DNA from: CAZSRX01 sp964609675 [NCBI: uncultured Bacteroidota bacterium]
Lineage (GTDB): Bacteria; CLD3; SB21
NCBI GenBank assembly: GCA_964609675.1
Contig: CAZSRX010000015.1
Span: 1-64,000, forward strand
Reading direction: 5' to 3'
DNA length: 64,000 bases
The notes under the pieces are model-generated. The model saw nothing but the letters and a program-made list of their open reading frames with translations. It did no database searches and had not been told where the DNA came from. Shown here in pieces: positions 7,969 through 17,466 of the stretch (the stretch's first letter is position 1; every line of letters starts with the position of its first letter). The position numbers and the translations under genes were made by a program.

Positions 7969-9285
7969 ATGCCGATATTAATCACAGACGACGACCGCTC
8001 ATCCGGCCTGCTGGTACAGGCCCTGCTGCAGCAGATGGATCTGAGTTTTCTGCCCAGTCCTGAAACATACATTTTCCGTACGGCGGAAGAAACTTTGGAT
8101 TATCTGAAGGCCGGCCTTGCGGATTCTGAAAAATCCGCCGATCTGATGATTATCGATGTCTGCCTGGGCGGAATGAACGGCATAGAATTCTGCCGCGCGC
8201 TTCGAAAAAATCCGGATTATCAAACCATTCCGGTCATCATGATTACCGGCAAAGTGGAAAAAAAACTTTTAAAAGAGGCTTTTGAAGCGGGTGCCGACGA
8301 TTTTATTTATAAGCCGCTGAATAAAACGGAATTTCATTCGCGCGTACGTATGGTTCTGCTGGCCAGTCTTTATGAAAAAATCAAGGAACGCCAGCGGATG
8401 GAACTGGAACGCATCAACCGCCAGTTGGAAGAAAAAAACAAGACGATCCGCGAACAGCAGGCCCGTATCATTTATCACAGCAAGATCAGCGCGCTGTCCC
8501 GGGTAGCCGCCGGCATTGCCCATGAAATCAACAACCCGTTGTCTTATATTTACGGCAACCTCGAATATATCCGTTCCTGGATCGGCGTGTTTGACAAATA
8601 TCTGTCGCAGACCCGGCCCCTCATTGCAAGTGACGAGACTCTCGCGCGAACCGAAAAGCAACTGAATATAGAAGACCTGAGCGGCGCTTTGAACTCCGCG
8701 ATTGACGGCAGCCTCCGCATTAAAGAAATCATCAGCCACTTCAAGGACCTTTCGTATTACGACGAAAAGTTTCTGGGCGATTTGGATGTCAACCAAATCC
8801 TCCATGAGACCGTTTCGGCATTACGCGCGCAGTATCCGCTGATCACGGTTTCGGAAAGCTATGAATCCCTGCCGGTTATTTTTGGCAATCGAAAAGTCAT
8901 CTACACCTGCTTCTGGAACATCCTGATTAATGCGTACGAAGCGATCTGGGAATCCCAGTATCAAGGCCGGCTGGCCAAGGAAGACGGCCAGATTCAGGTG
9001 AAAACCACTCCCGTTGCCTTAGGAGACGACATTTTTCTGGAGATACGGATTGCCGACAACGGGACGGGCATACCCAAGGAAATTCATGATAAAATTTTTG
9101 AACCGTTTTTTACCACCAAAACACGCACGAAAAATTTCGGACTGGGTTTGTATGAAGTTTATAATATTCTTCAAACCTATCATGCATTTATCGCAATGCG
9201 TCCGGCGCAGCCGGTGGGTACCGAATGTCTGATAAAAATTCCATCCGCTGAAAATCAGATGTATAAAAACCCTGAAACAATATGA
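7969..9285 (+). CDS. Receiver domain-histidine kinase hybrid
   Basis: A soluble 438-residue signalling protein with the order receiver, coiled coil, histidine kinase. The receiver (about residues 1-125) has the acidic pocket DDD at 7-9, the phospho-accepting D63 in MIIDVCLGG, the threonine of MITGK and the lysine of FIYKPLN. A Glu/Arg/Lys-rich coiled coil (about 130-170) leads to the dimerisation helix with the phospho-histidine in AAGIAHEINNPLSYIYG. The ATP-binding domain has the N box ILINAYEAIWE, the G1 box IADNGTGIP, FEPFFTTK and the G2 box FGLGLYEV. No membrane segment is present, so it senses an internal signal or relays from another kinase. Its stop codon overlaps the priA start by 4 bases (ATGA), so the two genes are translationally coupled. 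Confidence 0.92.
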   Translation: MPILITDDDRSSGLLVQALLQQMDLSFLPSPETYIFRTAEETLDYLKAGLADSEKSADLMIIDVCLGGMNGIEFCRALRKNPDYQTIPVIMITGKVEKKLLKEAFEAGADDFIYKPLNKTEFHSRVRMVLLASLYEKIKERQRMELERINRQLEEKNKTIREQQARIIYHSKISALSRVAAGIAHEINNPLSYIYGNLEYIRSWIGVFDKYLSQTRPLIASDETLARTEKQLNIEDLSGALNSAIDGSLRIKEIISHFKDLSYYDEKFLGDLDVNQILHETVSALRAQYPLITVSESYESLPVIFGNRKVIYTCFWNILINAYEAIWESQYQGRLAKEDGQIQVKTTPVALGDDIFLEIRIADNGTGIPKEIHDKIFEPFFTTKTRTKNFGLGLYEVYNILQTYHAFIAMRPAQPVGTECLIKIPSAENQMYKNPETI

Positions 9286-11822
9286 CCGCTTCATCTGCAC
9301 TCTTTGCCGAAGTGGTATTTCCCGTTCCCCTGAATCAGCGGTTTACGTACCGTATTCCAAAAAAATACGCGGAGCTTCTGGTGCCGGGCATGCGCGTACT
9401 GGCGCCGTTCGGACGAAAACGCATGACCGGTTATGTGACCGCCGTGCAGACAGAGAGCGCTTTTCCGGATTTACGCGATATTACAGCGGTCCTGGATCCG
9501 ATTCCCGTCTTCGCGCCTGAATTGATGGCCCTGGCGCAATGGATGGCTGAATATTATATGACCGCGCTGGGCATCGTCCTGCACACCATGCTGCCTCCGG
9601 GCATCGAGATTAAGAGCGAAAAGTTCGTATTATTAAAAGCGCCGGTGGGAGAATTTGAGGTGCAGGCGATTCGACGCGCCCGACCGGTGCAGGCCAAGAT
9701 TCTGAACGCGCTGATTGTCCATAAAAAAATGTCGCTGAAAGCGCTGCAGAAAAACGTGGCGTCCAACACGCTGCAAAAAAACCTTAAGGAACTGGTAAAT
9801 CTCGGTCTCATTGAGATCCGTGAAGAAGACGAAGAAGCGGGCGTATCCGTGCGGTATGAAAAATGGGTGCATCTGGAAGCCGCGTACCTCGATGACCCGG
9901 GCCGTCTGGTTGCCGCTATCGAGGATTTAGAACGGCGTTCCCCCAAGCAGGCGGCCATTCTGTCGCACATCCTGGAACGGCTGACGCAGGATGCCGGCGA
10001 AGAAGCCTTCATCATGAAACAGAACGAACTGCTTGCCGAAACGCGTAGCACGTTGCCGACGCTGCAGTCGCTCGCAGAAAAAGGCATCATAACTATCCGC
10101 GAGCACGAGGTCTTTCGCGATCCGTATTACGGCGAGCCGGCCAGTCCCAAGCGCATCCGGCTGAATGACGACCAGGTCCAAGCCGTTGCGGCGATTACGG
10201 AAGCGTTGCGATCCCAATCCTATCACACCTTTCTGTTATATGGCGTTACCGGTAGCGGCAAAACGCAGGTTTACATCGAATCCGTGAAAGAAGTGCTGGC
10301 CGGCGGACGTACGGCTATCATTCTTGTACCTGAGATCGCGCTGACGCCGCAGGCCGTGGAGCGGTTCCGGTCGTATTTTGGGAGCGCGATTGCGGTCTGG
10401 CACAGCCGGATGTCTGCCGGAGAGCGGTTTGACGCGTGGCGTAAAATTCTGGCCGGCGAGTTCCGTGTGGTGATCGGCGCGCGTTCGGCGATATTTACGC
10501 CGCTAAAAAATCTCGGCCTGATCGTGGTGGATGAAGAACACGAAAATACCTACAAGCAGAGCGAGCCGGCCCCGCGGTACCACGCCCGCGACGTCGCGGT
10601 GATGCGTGCTCTCCGCAACGAAGCCGTGGTGGTGCTGGGTTCAGCCACGCCGAGCATCGAATCCTACCACAACGCGCTGACGGGCAAGTACACGCTCCTC
10701 GAACTGCCCCGCCGCATCCGCGATGTACCGATGCCGGAAGTTACCGTGGTCGATATGCGGGCGGAAAAAGAAGTGCATATGGACGACTGGCAGCCGATTT
10801 TCTCGCGCGCCCTGCGCGAGCGCATTCAAACCGCGCTGCGTTACAACCAGCAGATTATTCTCTTCCAGAACCGGCGCGGCTACGCGACCTTCGTGGAGTG
10901 CTATGACTGCGGGTTTGTCGCCGAATGCCCGCATTGCAGCATTTCGCTGACTTATCACCAATACAATCAAAAACTGAAATGCCATTACTGCGGATATTCC
11001 GAAGCCGCATACCAGCAGTGTCCGCAGTGCGCCAATCTGAATATCCTCAATTACGGTATCGGCACCCAGCGCGTGGAAGAATTGTTGAAGGACATGTACC
11101 GCGGGGTGAGCGTGGCCCGCATGGACCTGGACACGACCACGGCGAAGGGTTCCCATTACCGGATACTGGAGCGGTTTAAGAACAACGACGTACAAATTTT
11201 ACTGGGCACGCAAATGATCACGAAAGGTCTGGATTTTGAGAACGTGACGGTGGTCGGCGTGATTTCCGCCGATACCACGCTGCTGCTGCCGGATTTCCGA
11301 TCAGGCGAACGCACTTTTCAGCTGCTGACGCAGGTCGCCGGACGGGCCGGACGCCAGAAGAAAACCGGCCATGTCGTCGTCCAAACGCTTAACCCCGATC
11401 GCGCCGCCATCCAGTTCGCTAAAAACCATGATTTCCGGGGCTTTTACGCCGAAGAAATCCGGCACCGGCAGGAACTGAATTACCCGCCCTTCGGCCGCCT
11501 GATCGTAATTTTATTTAAAAGCAAAGAAGAAAAAAAAGTTATTGAACAGTGCAAACATTTTTGCGATATTCTTAAGGATGGGCTTAACCGAAATCATTGG
11601 GCAACCCAGCATGCCATGGTGCTTGGGCCGACCGCCGCGCCGATCGCGCGAATTAAGAATTTCTACCGATGGCATATTTTGGTGAAAGTCAGCAAACAAT
11701 TTGACAAATCGGGATCGCTGTTCAGGCAAATCCTGCTGCAAACCATGGAACAGCATCACCGGCAGTTCAAAGATACCGGTGTCACTATAAACATTGAAGT
11801 GGATCCGCATAATGTATTATAA
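9282..11822 (+). CDS. priA: Primosomal replication restart helicase PriA
   Basis: An 846-residue superfamily 2 DNA helicase that reloads the replisome at repaired forks. The N-terminal DNA-binding domain begins with the typical VVFPVPLNQRFTYRIP and PFGRKRMTGYV. The helicase core has Walker A GVTGSGKTQVY, the DEEH box in IVVDEEHENTYKQ, GSATPS, and the C-terminal motif GRAGRQKKTG. Eight zinc-binding cysteines lie in CYDCGFVAECPHC and CHYCGYSEAAYQQCPQC between helicase lobes. Length is close to relatives, with about 100 extra residues around 130-230 compared with E. coli. The start ATG at 9282 overlaps the upstream kinase stop, an unusual partner for priA. Confidence 0.97.
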   Translation: MTASSALFAEVVFPVPLNQRFTYRIPKKYAELLVPGMRVLAPFGRKRMTGYVTAVQTESAFPDLRDITAVLDPIPVFAPELMALAQWMAEYYMTALGIVLHTMLPPGIEIKSEKFVLLKAPVGEFEVQAIRRARPVQAKILNALIVHKKMSLKALQKNVASNTLQKNLKELVNLGLIEIREEDEEAGVSVRYEKWVHLEAAYLDDPGRLVAAIEDLERRSPKQAAILSHILERLTQDAGEEAFIMKQNELLAETRSTLPTLQSLAEKGIITIREHEVFRDPYYGEPASPKRIRLNDDQVQAVAAITEALRSQSYHTFLLYGVTGSGKTQVYIESVKEVLAGGRTAIILVPEIALTPQAVERFRSYFGSAIAVWHSRMSAGERFDAWRKILAGEFRVVIGARSAIFTPLKNLGLIVVDEEHENTYKQSEPAPRYHARDVAVMRALRNEAVVVLGSATPSIESYHNALTGKYTLLELPRRIRDVPMPEVTVVDMRAEKEVHMDDWQPIFSRALRERIQTALRYNQQIILFQNRRGYATFVECYDCGFVAECPHCSISLTYHQYNQKLKCHYCGYSEAAYQQCPQCANLNILNYGIGTQRVEELLKDMYRGVSVARMDLDTTTAKGSHYRILERFKNNDVQILLGTQMITKGLDFENVTVVGVISADTTLLLPDFRSGERTFQLLTQVAGRAGRQKKTGHVVVQTLNPDRAAIQFAKNHDFRGFYAEEIRHRQELNYPPFGRLIVILFKSKEEKKVIEQCKHFCDILKDGLNRNHWATQHAMVLGPTAAPIARIKNFYRWHILVKVSKQFDKSGSLFRQILLQTMEQHHRQFKDTGVTINIEVDPHNVL

Positions 11823-11846
11823 CCAACTTACGCGTCGGGCTGTTTT

Positions 11847-13139
11847 ATGAGCCGTCGATTTAATCAGAAAAAAGAAGCCTTTGAAATTCTTAATAAGGAA
11901 CTTAGCGACCTGATTCCCATCGAACAGCGCATCCTGGACAAGGAGCGGCTGTCGGAAAAATCCCTGAAATCAGGGACATCCAGGGATAAGATACCTCAGG
12001 AGTGGCTCGACGAACAGGCGGCTCTGTTTAAAAAGTACAAGCTCGTGGAACGCGTGTACCGTTTTTACCGGAACATTATCCAGAATATGAGCAGCAGCAT
12101 CATCAGCATCGATATGAGCGGCTGTATCACGTTCATGAATGTCAACGCCGCCAAGACGCTGGGTTATACCGTGGACGAACTGCTTGGAAAAAATCTGATT
12201 GACATTTTTCACGAGCCTGAAAAAAACGGCAAAATCCTCGACCTGATGCTGCTGCCGAACAAGCGTTTCGAGAGCAAAGAAGTGAACCTGATCGCCAAGT
12301 CGGGCGTGGTCATTCCCATTGGTTTCAGCACGTCGGCGCTGACGGAAAACAATGAGCAGATCGGCGTTATCATTGCGTTCCGCGACCTGACAGAGATGCA
12401 TATCATCCAGCGGCAGGTGGAGCGCATGGAACGTCTGGCCACGCTGGGCGAACTGGCCACCGGCATCGCGCACGAGGTTCGCAACCCGCTGGGCGGCATC
12501 AAAGCGGCGGCGCAGGTGCTTGAGGAATCGTTTGACGAATACGACAAACGCCTTGAACTCGTCAGCCGCATCGTCCGCGAAGCCGACCGTGTGAACAACC
12601 TCCTCATGGATTTCTTCAAGTTCGCCAAACCCGTCAAGCCGTCCAAAAGTTATCTCGACATCGAATCCATCATCGATGGGGTGTATCTCCTGCTGGCTTC
12701 GCAGTTGAAGACCAAACGGATTCTTTTCAAGGAAGATTTATCCGATGTGCTGCCAAAAATCTACGCCGACGCCAATCAAGTAGAACAGGTGCTGATGAAC
12801 ATCTTTCTCAACGCCATCCAGGCCATGCCCGATGGCGGCCAGCTGTTTGTGCGCGTCCATTCAACCACCATGAGCAAAACGCCCCATATCAAGTGGTCGG
12901 AAGATTATTTAGATAAGGATATGCTGTTTGTGGCAATCGAAGTGCATGACACCGGCGTCGGCATTCCCAAGGAAAATCTGGAAAAAATATTCAATCCGTT
13001 CTTCACCACCAAATCCGACGGACTAGGTCTGGGGCTGGCGATATGCCACCGGCTGATTACCCAGAATAACGGAAATATCTACGCGGAAAGCGAACCGGGC
13101 AAAGGATCAAAATTTACCGTGCTCCTGCCGACACGTTAA
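11847..13139 (+). CDS. PAS-domain sensor histidine kinase (NtrB-like)
   Basis: A soluble 430-residue histidine kinase. After a charged N-terminus, a PAS domain (about residues 75-190; SSSIISIDMSGCITFMN, TLGYTVDELLGKN, FRDLTEMH) is followed by the dimerisation domain with the phospho-histidine in LGELATGIAHEVRNPLGG, then the ATPase domain with N box MNIFLNAIQAMPDGG, G1 DTGVGIPKENL, FNPFFTTKSDG and G2 LGLGLAICHRL. The layout resembles NtrB/AtoS-type kinases that pair with sigma54 activators, but no response regulator gene is adjacent. It lies 24 bases after priA on the same strand, so it is probably in the same operon. Confidence 0.92.
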   Translation: MSRRFNQKKEAFEILNKELSDLIPIEQRILDKERLSEKSLKSGTSRDKIPQEWLDEQAALFKKYKLVERVYRFYRNIIQNMSSSIISIDMSGCITFMNVNAAKTLGYTVDELLGKNLIDIFHEPEKNGKILDLMLLPNKRFESKEVNLIAKSGVVIPIGFSTSALTENNEQIGVIIAFRDLTEMHIIQRQVERMERLATLGELATGIAHEVRNPLGGIKAAAQVLEESFDEYDKRLELVSRIVREADRVNNLLMDFFKFAKPVKPSKSYLDIESIIDGVYLLLASQLKTKRILFKEDLSDVLPKIYADANQVEQVLMNIFLNAIQAMPDGGQLFVRVHSTTMSKTPHIKWSEDYLDKDMLFVAIEVHDTGVGIPKENLEKIFNPFFTTKSDGLGLGLAICHRLITQNNGNIYAESEPGKGSKFTVLLPTR

Positions 13140-13635
13140 AGCATCCATTCTTTTTTTTTTTGAACCCATAGATCCATCATTAGGGTATGGATACTGCTTT
13201 TCCTGTTGGTCATCACGTTTGCATTTGACGAAGGCGCGCGGATAAATCCGCGGCATTTTTTCATTGTGATGGCCGGTAAGAAAATCATTGATGAGAACGC
13301 TCCCATCCGGCAACGAAAGTATGTCAAGCCGGATGGTCGGGACGATGAAAAGCTTCTCACAAAGGTTCGTCGTTTATCTCTGAGAACCGGAAAAGCGAGC
13401 AATCAGGTAAACCTTTGTGCCAAAGTTACAGCGCGGCTCAGTTAACCTACAACACATAAGAAAAAGAATTAACCAGCAGTACTTGGATAACAATTCCGGG
13501 TGAGAAATGACCGCCGCCTTTTTTAGGTTGCTGTCATTTCAAAACTCAAAAAATATTGCAACAAAAATATTCAAGGGAATGCAATCGGGTAAATCGCCTG
13601 AGCGCTTCCGAAATAAAATGCCTCATTATCAGGGG
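13140..13635. other. Intergenic stretch without recognisable gene
   Basis: About 500 bases between the convergent PAS-kinase and smpB genes. Short open frames exist on both strands (for example plus 13206-13445 and minus 13107-13313), but none has a recognisable domain, a ribosome binding site or a homologous-looking motif. A T11 run at 13151-13161 follows the kinase gene without a clear hairpin. No transfer-messenger RNA or other RNA gene could be recognised here. Confidence 0.5.
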
Positions 13636-14109
13636 CTATTCCCCGCGATGCTTGCCCTCTCTCTGCAACCTTCGCTTCTCATCCTTTCTGGCAATCGCCT
13701 CGCGCTTATCGTACATCTTCTTGCCTTTGGCAACGGCCAGCTGCACTTTAACTTTGTTTTTCTCGTTGAAATAGAACGACAGGGGAATTAAGGTCATGCC
13801 TTTTTCTTCAGTCTGTCGGATCAGCTTGCGAATCTGGCTTTTGTGCAGCAGCAGTTTCCGTTTGCGGTACTCGTCATGGTTGTTTATGTTCGCCTGCTTG
13901 TATTCCGGTATATGCGCGTGATACAGCCAGACTTCGTTGTTTTCAATACGGGCATGACTGTCCTGAATGTTCAGCTTACCTTCGCGCAGACTTTTGACTT
14001 CGCTGCCCAGAAGCGCAATGCCCGCTTCGATCGTCGAGAGGATGTGGTATTCATGCCGCGCCTTGCGGTTAGAGGCAATGATTTTCTGCTCGGGCGCTTT
14101 ATCCGTCAT
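13636..14109 (-). CDS. smpB: SsrA-binding protein SmpB
   Basis: A 157-residue tmRNA-binding protein that, with tmRNA, rescues stalled ribosomes in the cytoplasm. Conserved features are NRKARHEYHILSTIEAGI, LLGSEVKSLREGKLNIQDSH, ARIENNEVWLYHAHIPEY, and a basic C-terminal tail (YDKREAIARKDEKRRLQREG) that inserts into the mRNA channel. Length is normal. It is the last gene of a minus-strand cluster with a glycosyltransferase, a DUF4292-like lipoprotein and a TPR lipoprotein, with gaps of 14-17 bases. The ribosome binding site is weak. No tmRNA gene was seen in the window. Confidence 0.97.
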   Translation of the reverse strand: MTDKAPEQKIIASNRKARHEYHILSTIEAGIALLGSEVKSLREGKLNIQDSHARIENNEVWLYHAHIPEYKQANINNHDEYRKRKLLLHKSQIRKLIRQTEEKGMTLIPLSFYFNEKNKVKVQLAVAKGKKMYDKREAIARKDEKRRLQREGKHRGE

Positions 14110-14123
14110 GGGAAACCGTCGGG

Positions 14124-15062
14124 TTAATCAATCGTTTCTTTCACAGAATGCGTTTCGTCTTTCTGAAAGTGGTGTGTAAGCATTTCAGCGATAAGTCCGG
14201 TGGATACAAGCTGCATGCCCATCAGCACCAGCAGAATACCCAGAAAAAGCAGCGGACGGTTGGCCAGCGGCATACCCATAAACCAGGTCACCGCAAGATA
14301 GGCATTGATACCCATGCCGGCCGTCAGTATAAAAAATCCGATAAAACCGAAAAAGTGCAGCGGCCGCTTGATATAACGGCTGATAAACAATACCGTGACT
14401 AAATCCAGGAACCCGCGGAAGAAACGCGACAAGCCAAATTTGCTGTATCCGTATTTCCGCGCATGGTGTTTCACGGCAATCTCGGTGATTTTCAGGTATC
14501 CCTCGCGTTTGGCCAGCACGGGAATATAACGATGCAGTTCGCCGTAAATCCGCACGTCCTGAGTGACTTCGCGGCGGTAAGCCTTGAGGCCGCAATTGAA
14601 GTCGTGCAGCGGGATACCGCTCATCCATCTCGTGATGAAATTAAAAAACCGGGAGGGAATCGTCTTGGTGATCGGGTCGTGGCGGATTTTTTTCCATCCC
14701 GAAACGAGTTCAAAACCCTCGTCCAGCTTGCGGATCAGATTCGGCAGTTCGTCGGGATCGTCCTGCAGGTCGGCGTCCATGGTGATGACATACTTTCCCC
14801 GTACGGCCTTGAAACCTTCGGACAGCGCCGCCGATTTGCCGAAGTTCTTGCGGAAACGGATGGCCCGTAACGTACTGAAACGCGTTTTCAATTGCTGAAT
14901 CACCGCAAAAGAGCCGTCCGTGCTGCCGTCGTCGATAAACAAAATTTCGTAGGATTTCCCCATGCCCGTCAACGCGGCGTGGATGCGCTCGGTTAGCTCC
15001 GGCAGAGACTCCTCTTCGTTGAGCAGCGGAATAACCACCGATATGTCTAATGTTTCGTTCAT
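14124..15062 (-). CDS. Polyprenol-phosphate-type glycosyltransferase, family 2
   Basis: A 312-residue inner-membrane GT2 enzyme of the DPM1/ArnC/GtrB group that transfers a sugar from a nucleotide donor to a polyprenyl phosphate. The N-terminal catalytic domain has ISVVIPLLNEEESLPELTER, IDDGSTDGSF, the metal-binding ITMDADLQDDPDELP and FELVSGWKKIRHDP. Two C-terminal membrane helices follow (FFGFIGFFILTAGMGINAYL, about 235-258, and PLLFLGILLVLMGMQLVSTG, about 268-292). The gene lies 14 bases before smpB and 17 bases after the DUF4292-like gene. The sugar is unknown; related proteins feed glycan or lipid modification outside the cytoplasm. Confidence 0.9.
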   Translation of the reverse strand: MNETLDISVVIPLLNEEESLPELTERIHAALTGMGKSYEILFIDDGSTDGSFAVIQQLKTRFSTLRAIRFRKNFGKSAALSEGFKAVRGKYVITMDADLQDDPDELPNLIRKLDEGFELVSGWKKIRHDPITKTIPSRFFNFITRWMSGIPLHDFNCGLKAYRREVTQDVRIYGELHRYIPVLAKREGYLKITEIAVKHHARKYGYSKFGLSRFFRGFLDLVTVLFISRYIKRPLHFFGFIGFFILTAGMGINAYLAVTWFMGMPLANRPLLFLGILLVLMGMQLVSTGLIAEMLTHHFQKDETHSVKETID

Positions 15063-15079
15063 GATGTCACCCGATCGGT

Positions 15080-15907
15080 TTATGGTTTATTCTGGATAAC
15101 TTCAATGTGTTTGGGATAATGGATATGAAAAAGCCGGCTGCTGAATTTTTTGTTAAAAATTCGTTCATTAAAATAAATGCTGAGCAGATCCTTCTCCGCC
15201 GGACGGAGAATCCTCACATATCGCGGAACGTAAAAATTCTGAATTTTCTCGAAACGGCTGAATTCTTTTTTTAAAACAATCTCATCCGCACGGCTGTAAT
15301 GTTCGATTTTCACGACCGCGTACTGTAACGCCGGATCCATCCAAACTTTGCGGTAGCCGTGCGGCTCTTTAAAGGTTACCCGATAATAACAACTGTCGGC
15401 ATCGTACCCGATAACATTCTGCGTGTCCGACTCGGAAATAAACACCAGGCCGGTCAGCGCCTCAATCAGTTCATCAAACGTCACCTCGTAGTCAAAGGCT
15501 TTACGGATGCCCGAAGAATCCGTGCGTCCCATAATCACGTATTTGTTGATAATATTATAAACGACGAACGAATCCCGGTTAATCGAGGCCAGCAGGCCGT
15601 CAATGCCGAAAATACCTTCCAGCTTGACGTATACCGAATCCGGATATTTCAGGGCGATATGGCCGGTTACCTGACTACTGCTGCGTGGTGATTCGAGGTT
15701 GAGCGTCGTGATGGCCTTCATGTATTGCAGGTGCGGTTGGCTGGCGCGGTTGAGCCGGATCAGCTCGCGAACACTGAGAGCATCGGGGTTTACCGGACCA
15801 TGGCTAATCAAAACGGTACGGCCCGGACAGCCCGTCAGCATTATCGCCAGGCCTGCGGAAATTAAAAGGATGCGTTTAATCGGATGAAGAAGTACTGCTG
15901 GCTTCAA
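15080..15907 (-). CDS. DUF4292/LolA-like lipoprotein
   Basis: A predicted lipoprotein of about 275 residues with a signal peptide ending in the lipobox MLTGC. The mature region (MKAITTLNLESPRSSSQVTG, ALKYPDSVYVKLEGIFGIDG, SFVVYNIINKYVIMG, FSRFEKIQNFYVPRYVRI) matches the DUF4292 family of FCB bacteria, which is thought to adopt a LolA/LolB-like beta fold and may act in outer-membrane lipoprotein traffic. There is no ATG at the start. I prefer the TTG at 15907 because a GAGG ribosome binding site stands 6 bases before it; another TTG at 15919 is in frame. Either start overlaps the end of the upstream TPR gene, implying translational coupling between the two lipoproteins. The cellular role is inferred from the family only. 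Confidence 0.75.
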   Translation of the reverse strand: MKPAVLLHPIKRILLISAGLAIMLTGCPGRTVLISHGPVNPDALSVRELIRLNRASQPHLQYMKAITTLNLESPRSSSQVTGHIALKYPDSVYVKLEGIFGIDGLLASINRDSFVVYNIINKYVIMGRTDSSGIRKAFDYEVTFDELIEALTGLVFISESDTQNVIGYDADSCYYRVTFKEPHGYRKVWMDPALQYAVVKIEHYSRADEIVLKKEFSRFEKIQNFYVPRYVRILRPAEKDLLSIYFNERIFNKKFSSRLFHIHYPKHIEVIQNKP

Positions 15908-17321
15908 TTTTTTCCTCAATTATTTTTTTGTCGCCGCCCAGTTCAATCGCCTTGCGCCAGAAATGCCGGGCTTGCCGGGGATCGTTCAGTTTGTAATATA
16001 TGTCTCCCAAATGGTCGGCGACTTCCCAACTGGCGGCGTTAATTTCATACGAACGGCGGACATACTTCAGGGCGGCATCATATTGACCCATCTGAAAATA
16101 AACCCACCCCATGGTGTCTAAATAATGCGGATTGTCCGGCGATTTTTCAAGGGCCTTTTTAATTAACCGCATTGCTTTGTCGGTCTGCAGGCCGCGCACG
16201 GCGAGGCTGTAACTGTAGTTATTCAGGATAACCTCGTTAGCGGGATCCAGAACGAGCAGGCGCTCAAACAGCGCGTCCGACTGATCATATTGCTTCTGTT
16301 CCTGATAGATGCCGGACAGCAGGCTCAAGGTAAGCACATCCCGGGGGTTCATCTGAAGCGCCTGTTCAAGATGCTGAACGGCCTTGTCGCGGTTTTTAAG
16401 CTGGAAATAAGCCCAGCCAAGGTTGCGCTGAAGTTCAAACGACGGGGAGGATAACGGTTCGGCCGCTTCAAAATAGCGCACAGCTTTTTCGTTATCGCCG
16501 GTCTGGATGGCAATGGCGCCCATTCGCAACAACGTCTGAAGGTCTTTGGGTTTGATTTTATTCAGTTGCTCATAGCATTCCAGCGCGAGTTTGTTTTGTT
16601 TGTTGAACAGATAAGCCTGCGCCAGCGTTTCCAGCAGGAAACTGTTATTCGGATCGTGACTTCGCGCCTGCTCAAGAATTTCTATCGCTGGCCCGTGCTG
16701 TTTCTGGCGCAGGTAAATATTGGCCAGCTTCAGCGAAAGATACGTATTCGGTCCATTGTATCGCAACAGGAAGGCGTAATGCGGGATGTTATTCGCCGAC
16801 CGGCCCAGCATATCATTCAAAGTAATCAGCTGATAGCGCCCTTCAGGATAAACACTGTCGATACGGATGACCTTCTCGAGGGTTTCCGCGGCTTCTTTAA
16901 AACGGCTGAGGCTTATGTACACGGAGCTGAGTATTTTCAGAGCATCGGCGTTTTCGGGATGCCGCGCCAGAAGCCGCTCCAGCGTCTCCTGTCCGCGGGT
17001 CAGATCGCCCTGATCCACGTAAGCTTCCGCTAAAGAAGCCCAGATGGTTTCGGAACTGTCCGCGCGCAGGGCCGATTCGAAGTCATATATGGAAGTAGCC
17101 GTTTCATTGGACATCTGGTGAATCAGCCCGTCAATATACCGGCTCAGTGCGTAGGCGTTGTAAGCCGCGCGAAAGGCGGCGGTATCCCGCGGCGGCCGTT
17201 GGATCGTTGCGTCCCCGTCGCTTACCGCGGACACACCCGCGCAACCGTAGTAATAAACGCTGCAAATCAGCGCTGTAAAAACAAATATAACATATTGTTT
17301 CGGATAGACCGACGGAAACAT
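15876..17321 (-). CDS. TPR-repeat lipoprotein
   Basis: A 481-residue lipoprotein made almost entirely of tetratricopeptide repeats. A signal sequence ends at the lipobox YYYGC (about residue 27). Roughly ten to eleven 34-residue TPR units follow, recognisable by repeated A-x3-Y and P-x-N/D turns such as GNLGW/AYFQLKNRDKAVQHL, ALQMNPRDVLTLSLL, YLDTMGWVYFQMGQYDAAL and VADHLGDIYYKLNDPRQA. It probably acts as a protein-binding scaffold at the outer membrane. The open frame starts with a TTG at 17363, but the ATG at 17321 begins the signal sequence directly and is preferred. It is first in the minus-strand cluster with the DUF4292-like gene, GT2 and smpB, which suggests an envelope-assembly role. 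Confidence 0.85.
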   Translation of the reverse strand: MFPSVYPKQYVIFVFTALICSVYYYGCAGVSAVSDGDATIQRPPRDTAAFRAAYNAYALSRYIDGLIHQMSNETATSIYDFESALRADSSETIWASLAEAYVDQGDLTRGQETLERLLARHPENADALKILSSVYISLSRFKEAAETLEKVIRIDSVYPEGRYQLITLNDMLGRSANNIPHYAFLLRYNGPNTYLSLKLANIYLRQKQHGPAIEILEQARSHDPNNSFLLETLAQAYLFNKQNKLALECYEQLNKIKPKDLQTLLRMGAIAIQTGDNEKAVRYFEAAEPLSSPSFELQRNLGWAYFQLKNRDKAVQHLEQALQMNPRDVLTLSLLSGIYQEQKQYDQSDALFERLLVLDPANEVILNNYSYSLAVRGLQTDKAMRLIKKALEKSPDNPHYLDTMGWVYFQMGQYDAALKYVRRSYEINAASWEVADHLGDIYYKLNDPRQARHFWRKAIELGGDKKIIEEKIEASSTSSSD

Positions 17322-17410
17322 ACGGTTGCTTTCGTTTTTTTTAGCCGTTAAAATGCCAGTCAATATATTCTTTTAAATTGATATTAACAAGTTTTTGTTT
17401 CTGCTTTTTC

Positions 17411-17440
17411 TTGACTTTAACTGTTTTTTTTTGTTATAAT
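17411..17440 (+). promoter_or_regulatory. Sigma70-like promoter
   Basis: TTGACT (17411-17416) and a perfect TATAAT (17435-17440) with an 18-base, T-rich spacer lie 26 bases before the ATG of the small secreted protein gene. This is one of the clearest promoter matches in the window. Confidence 0.75.
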
Positions 17441-17466
17441 TAATAGCTACATAAGAAAGGCGTTAT

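Noticed and set aside
13206-13445. 79-codon plus-strand open frame between the PAS-kinase and smpB
   Set aside because: No ribosome binding site, no recognisable domain, and alternative frames on the other strand are equally open.
13140-13635. tmRNA gene next to smpB
   Set aside because: No tRNA-like ends or tag-peptide frame could be recognised in the flanks of smpB.
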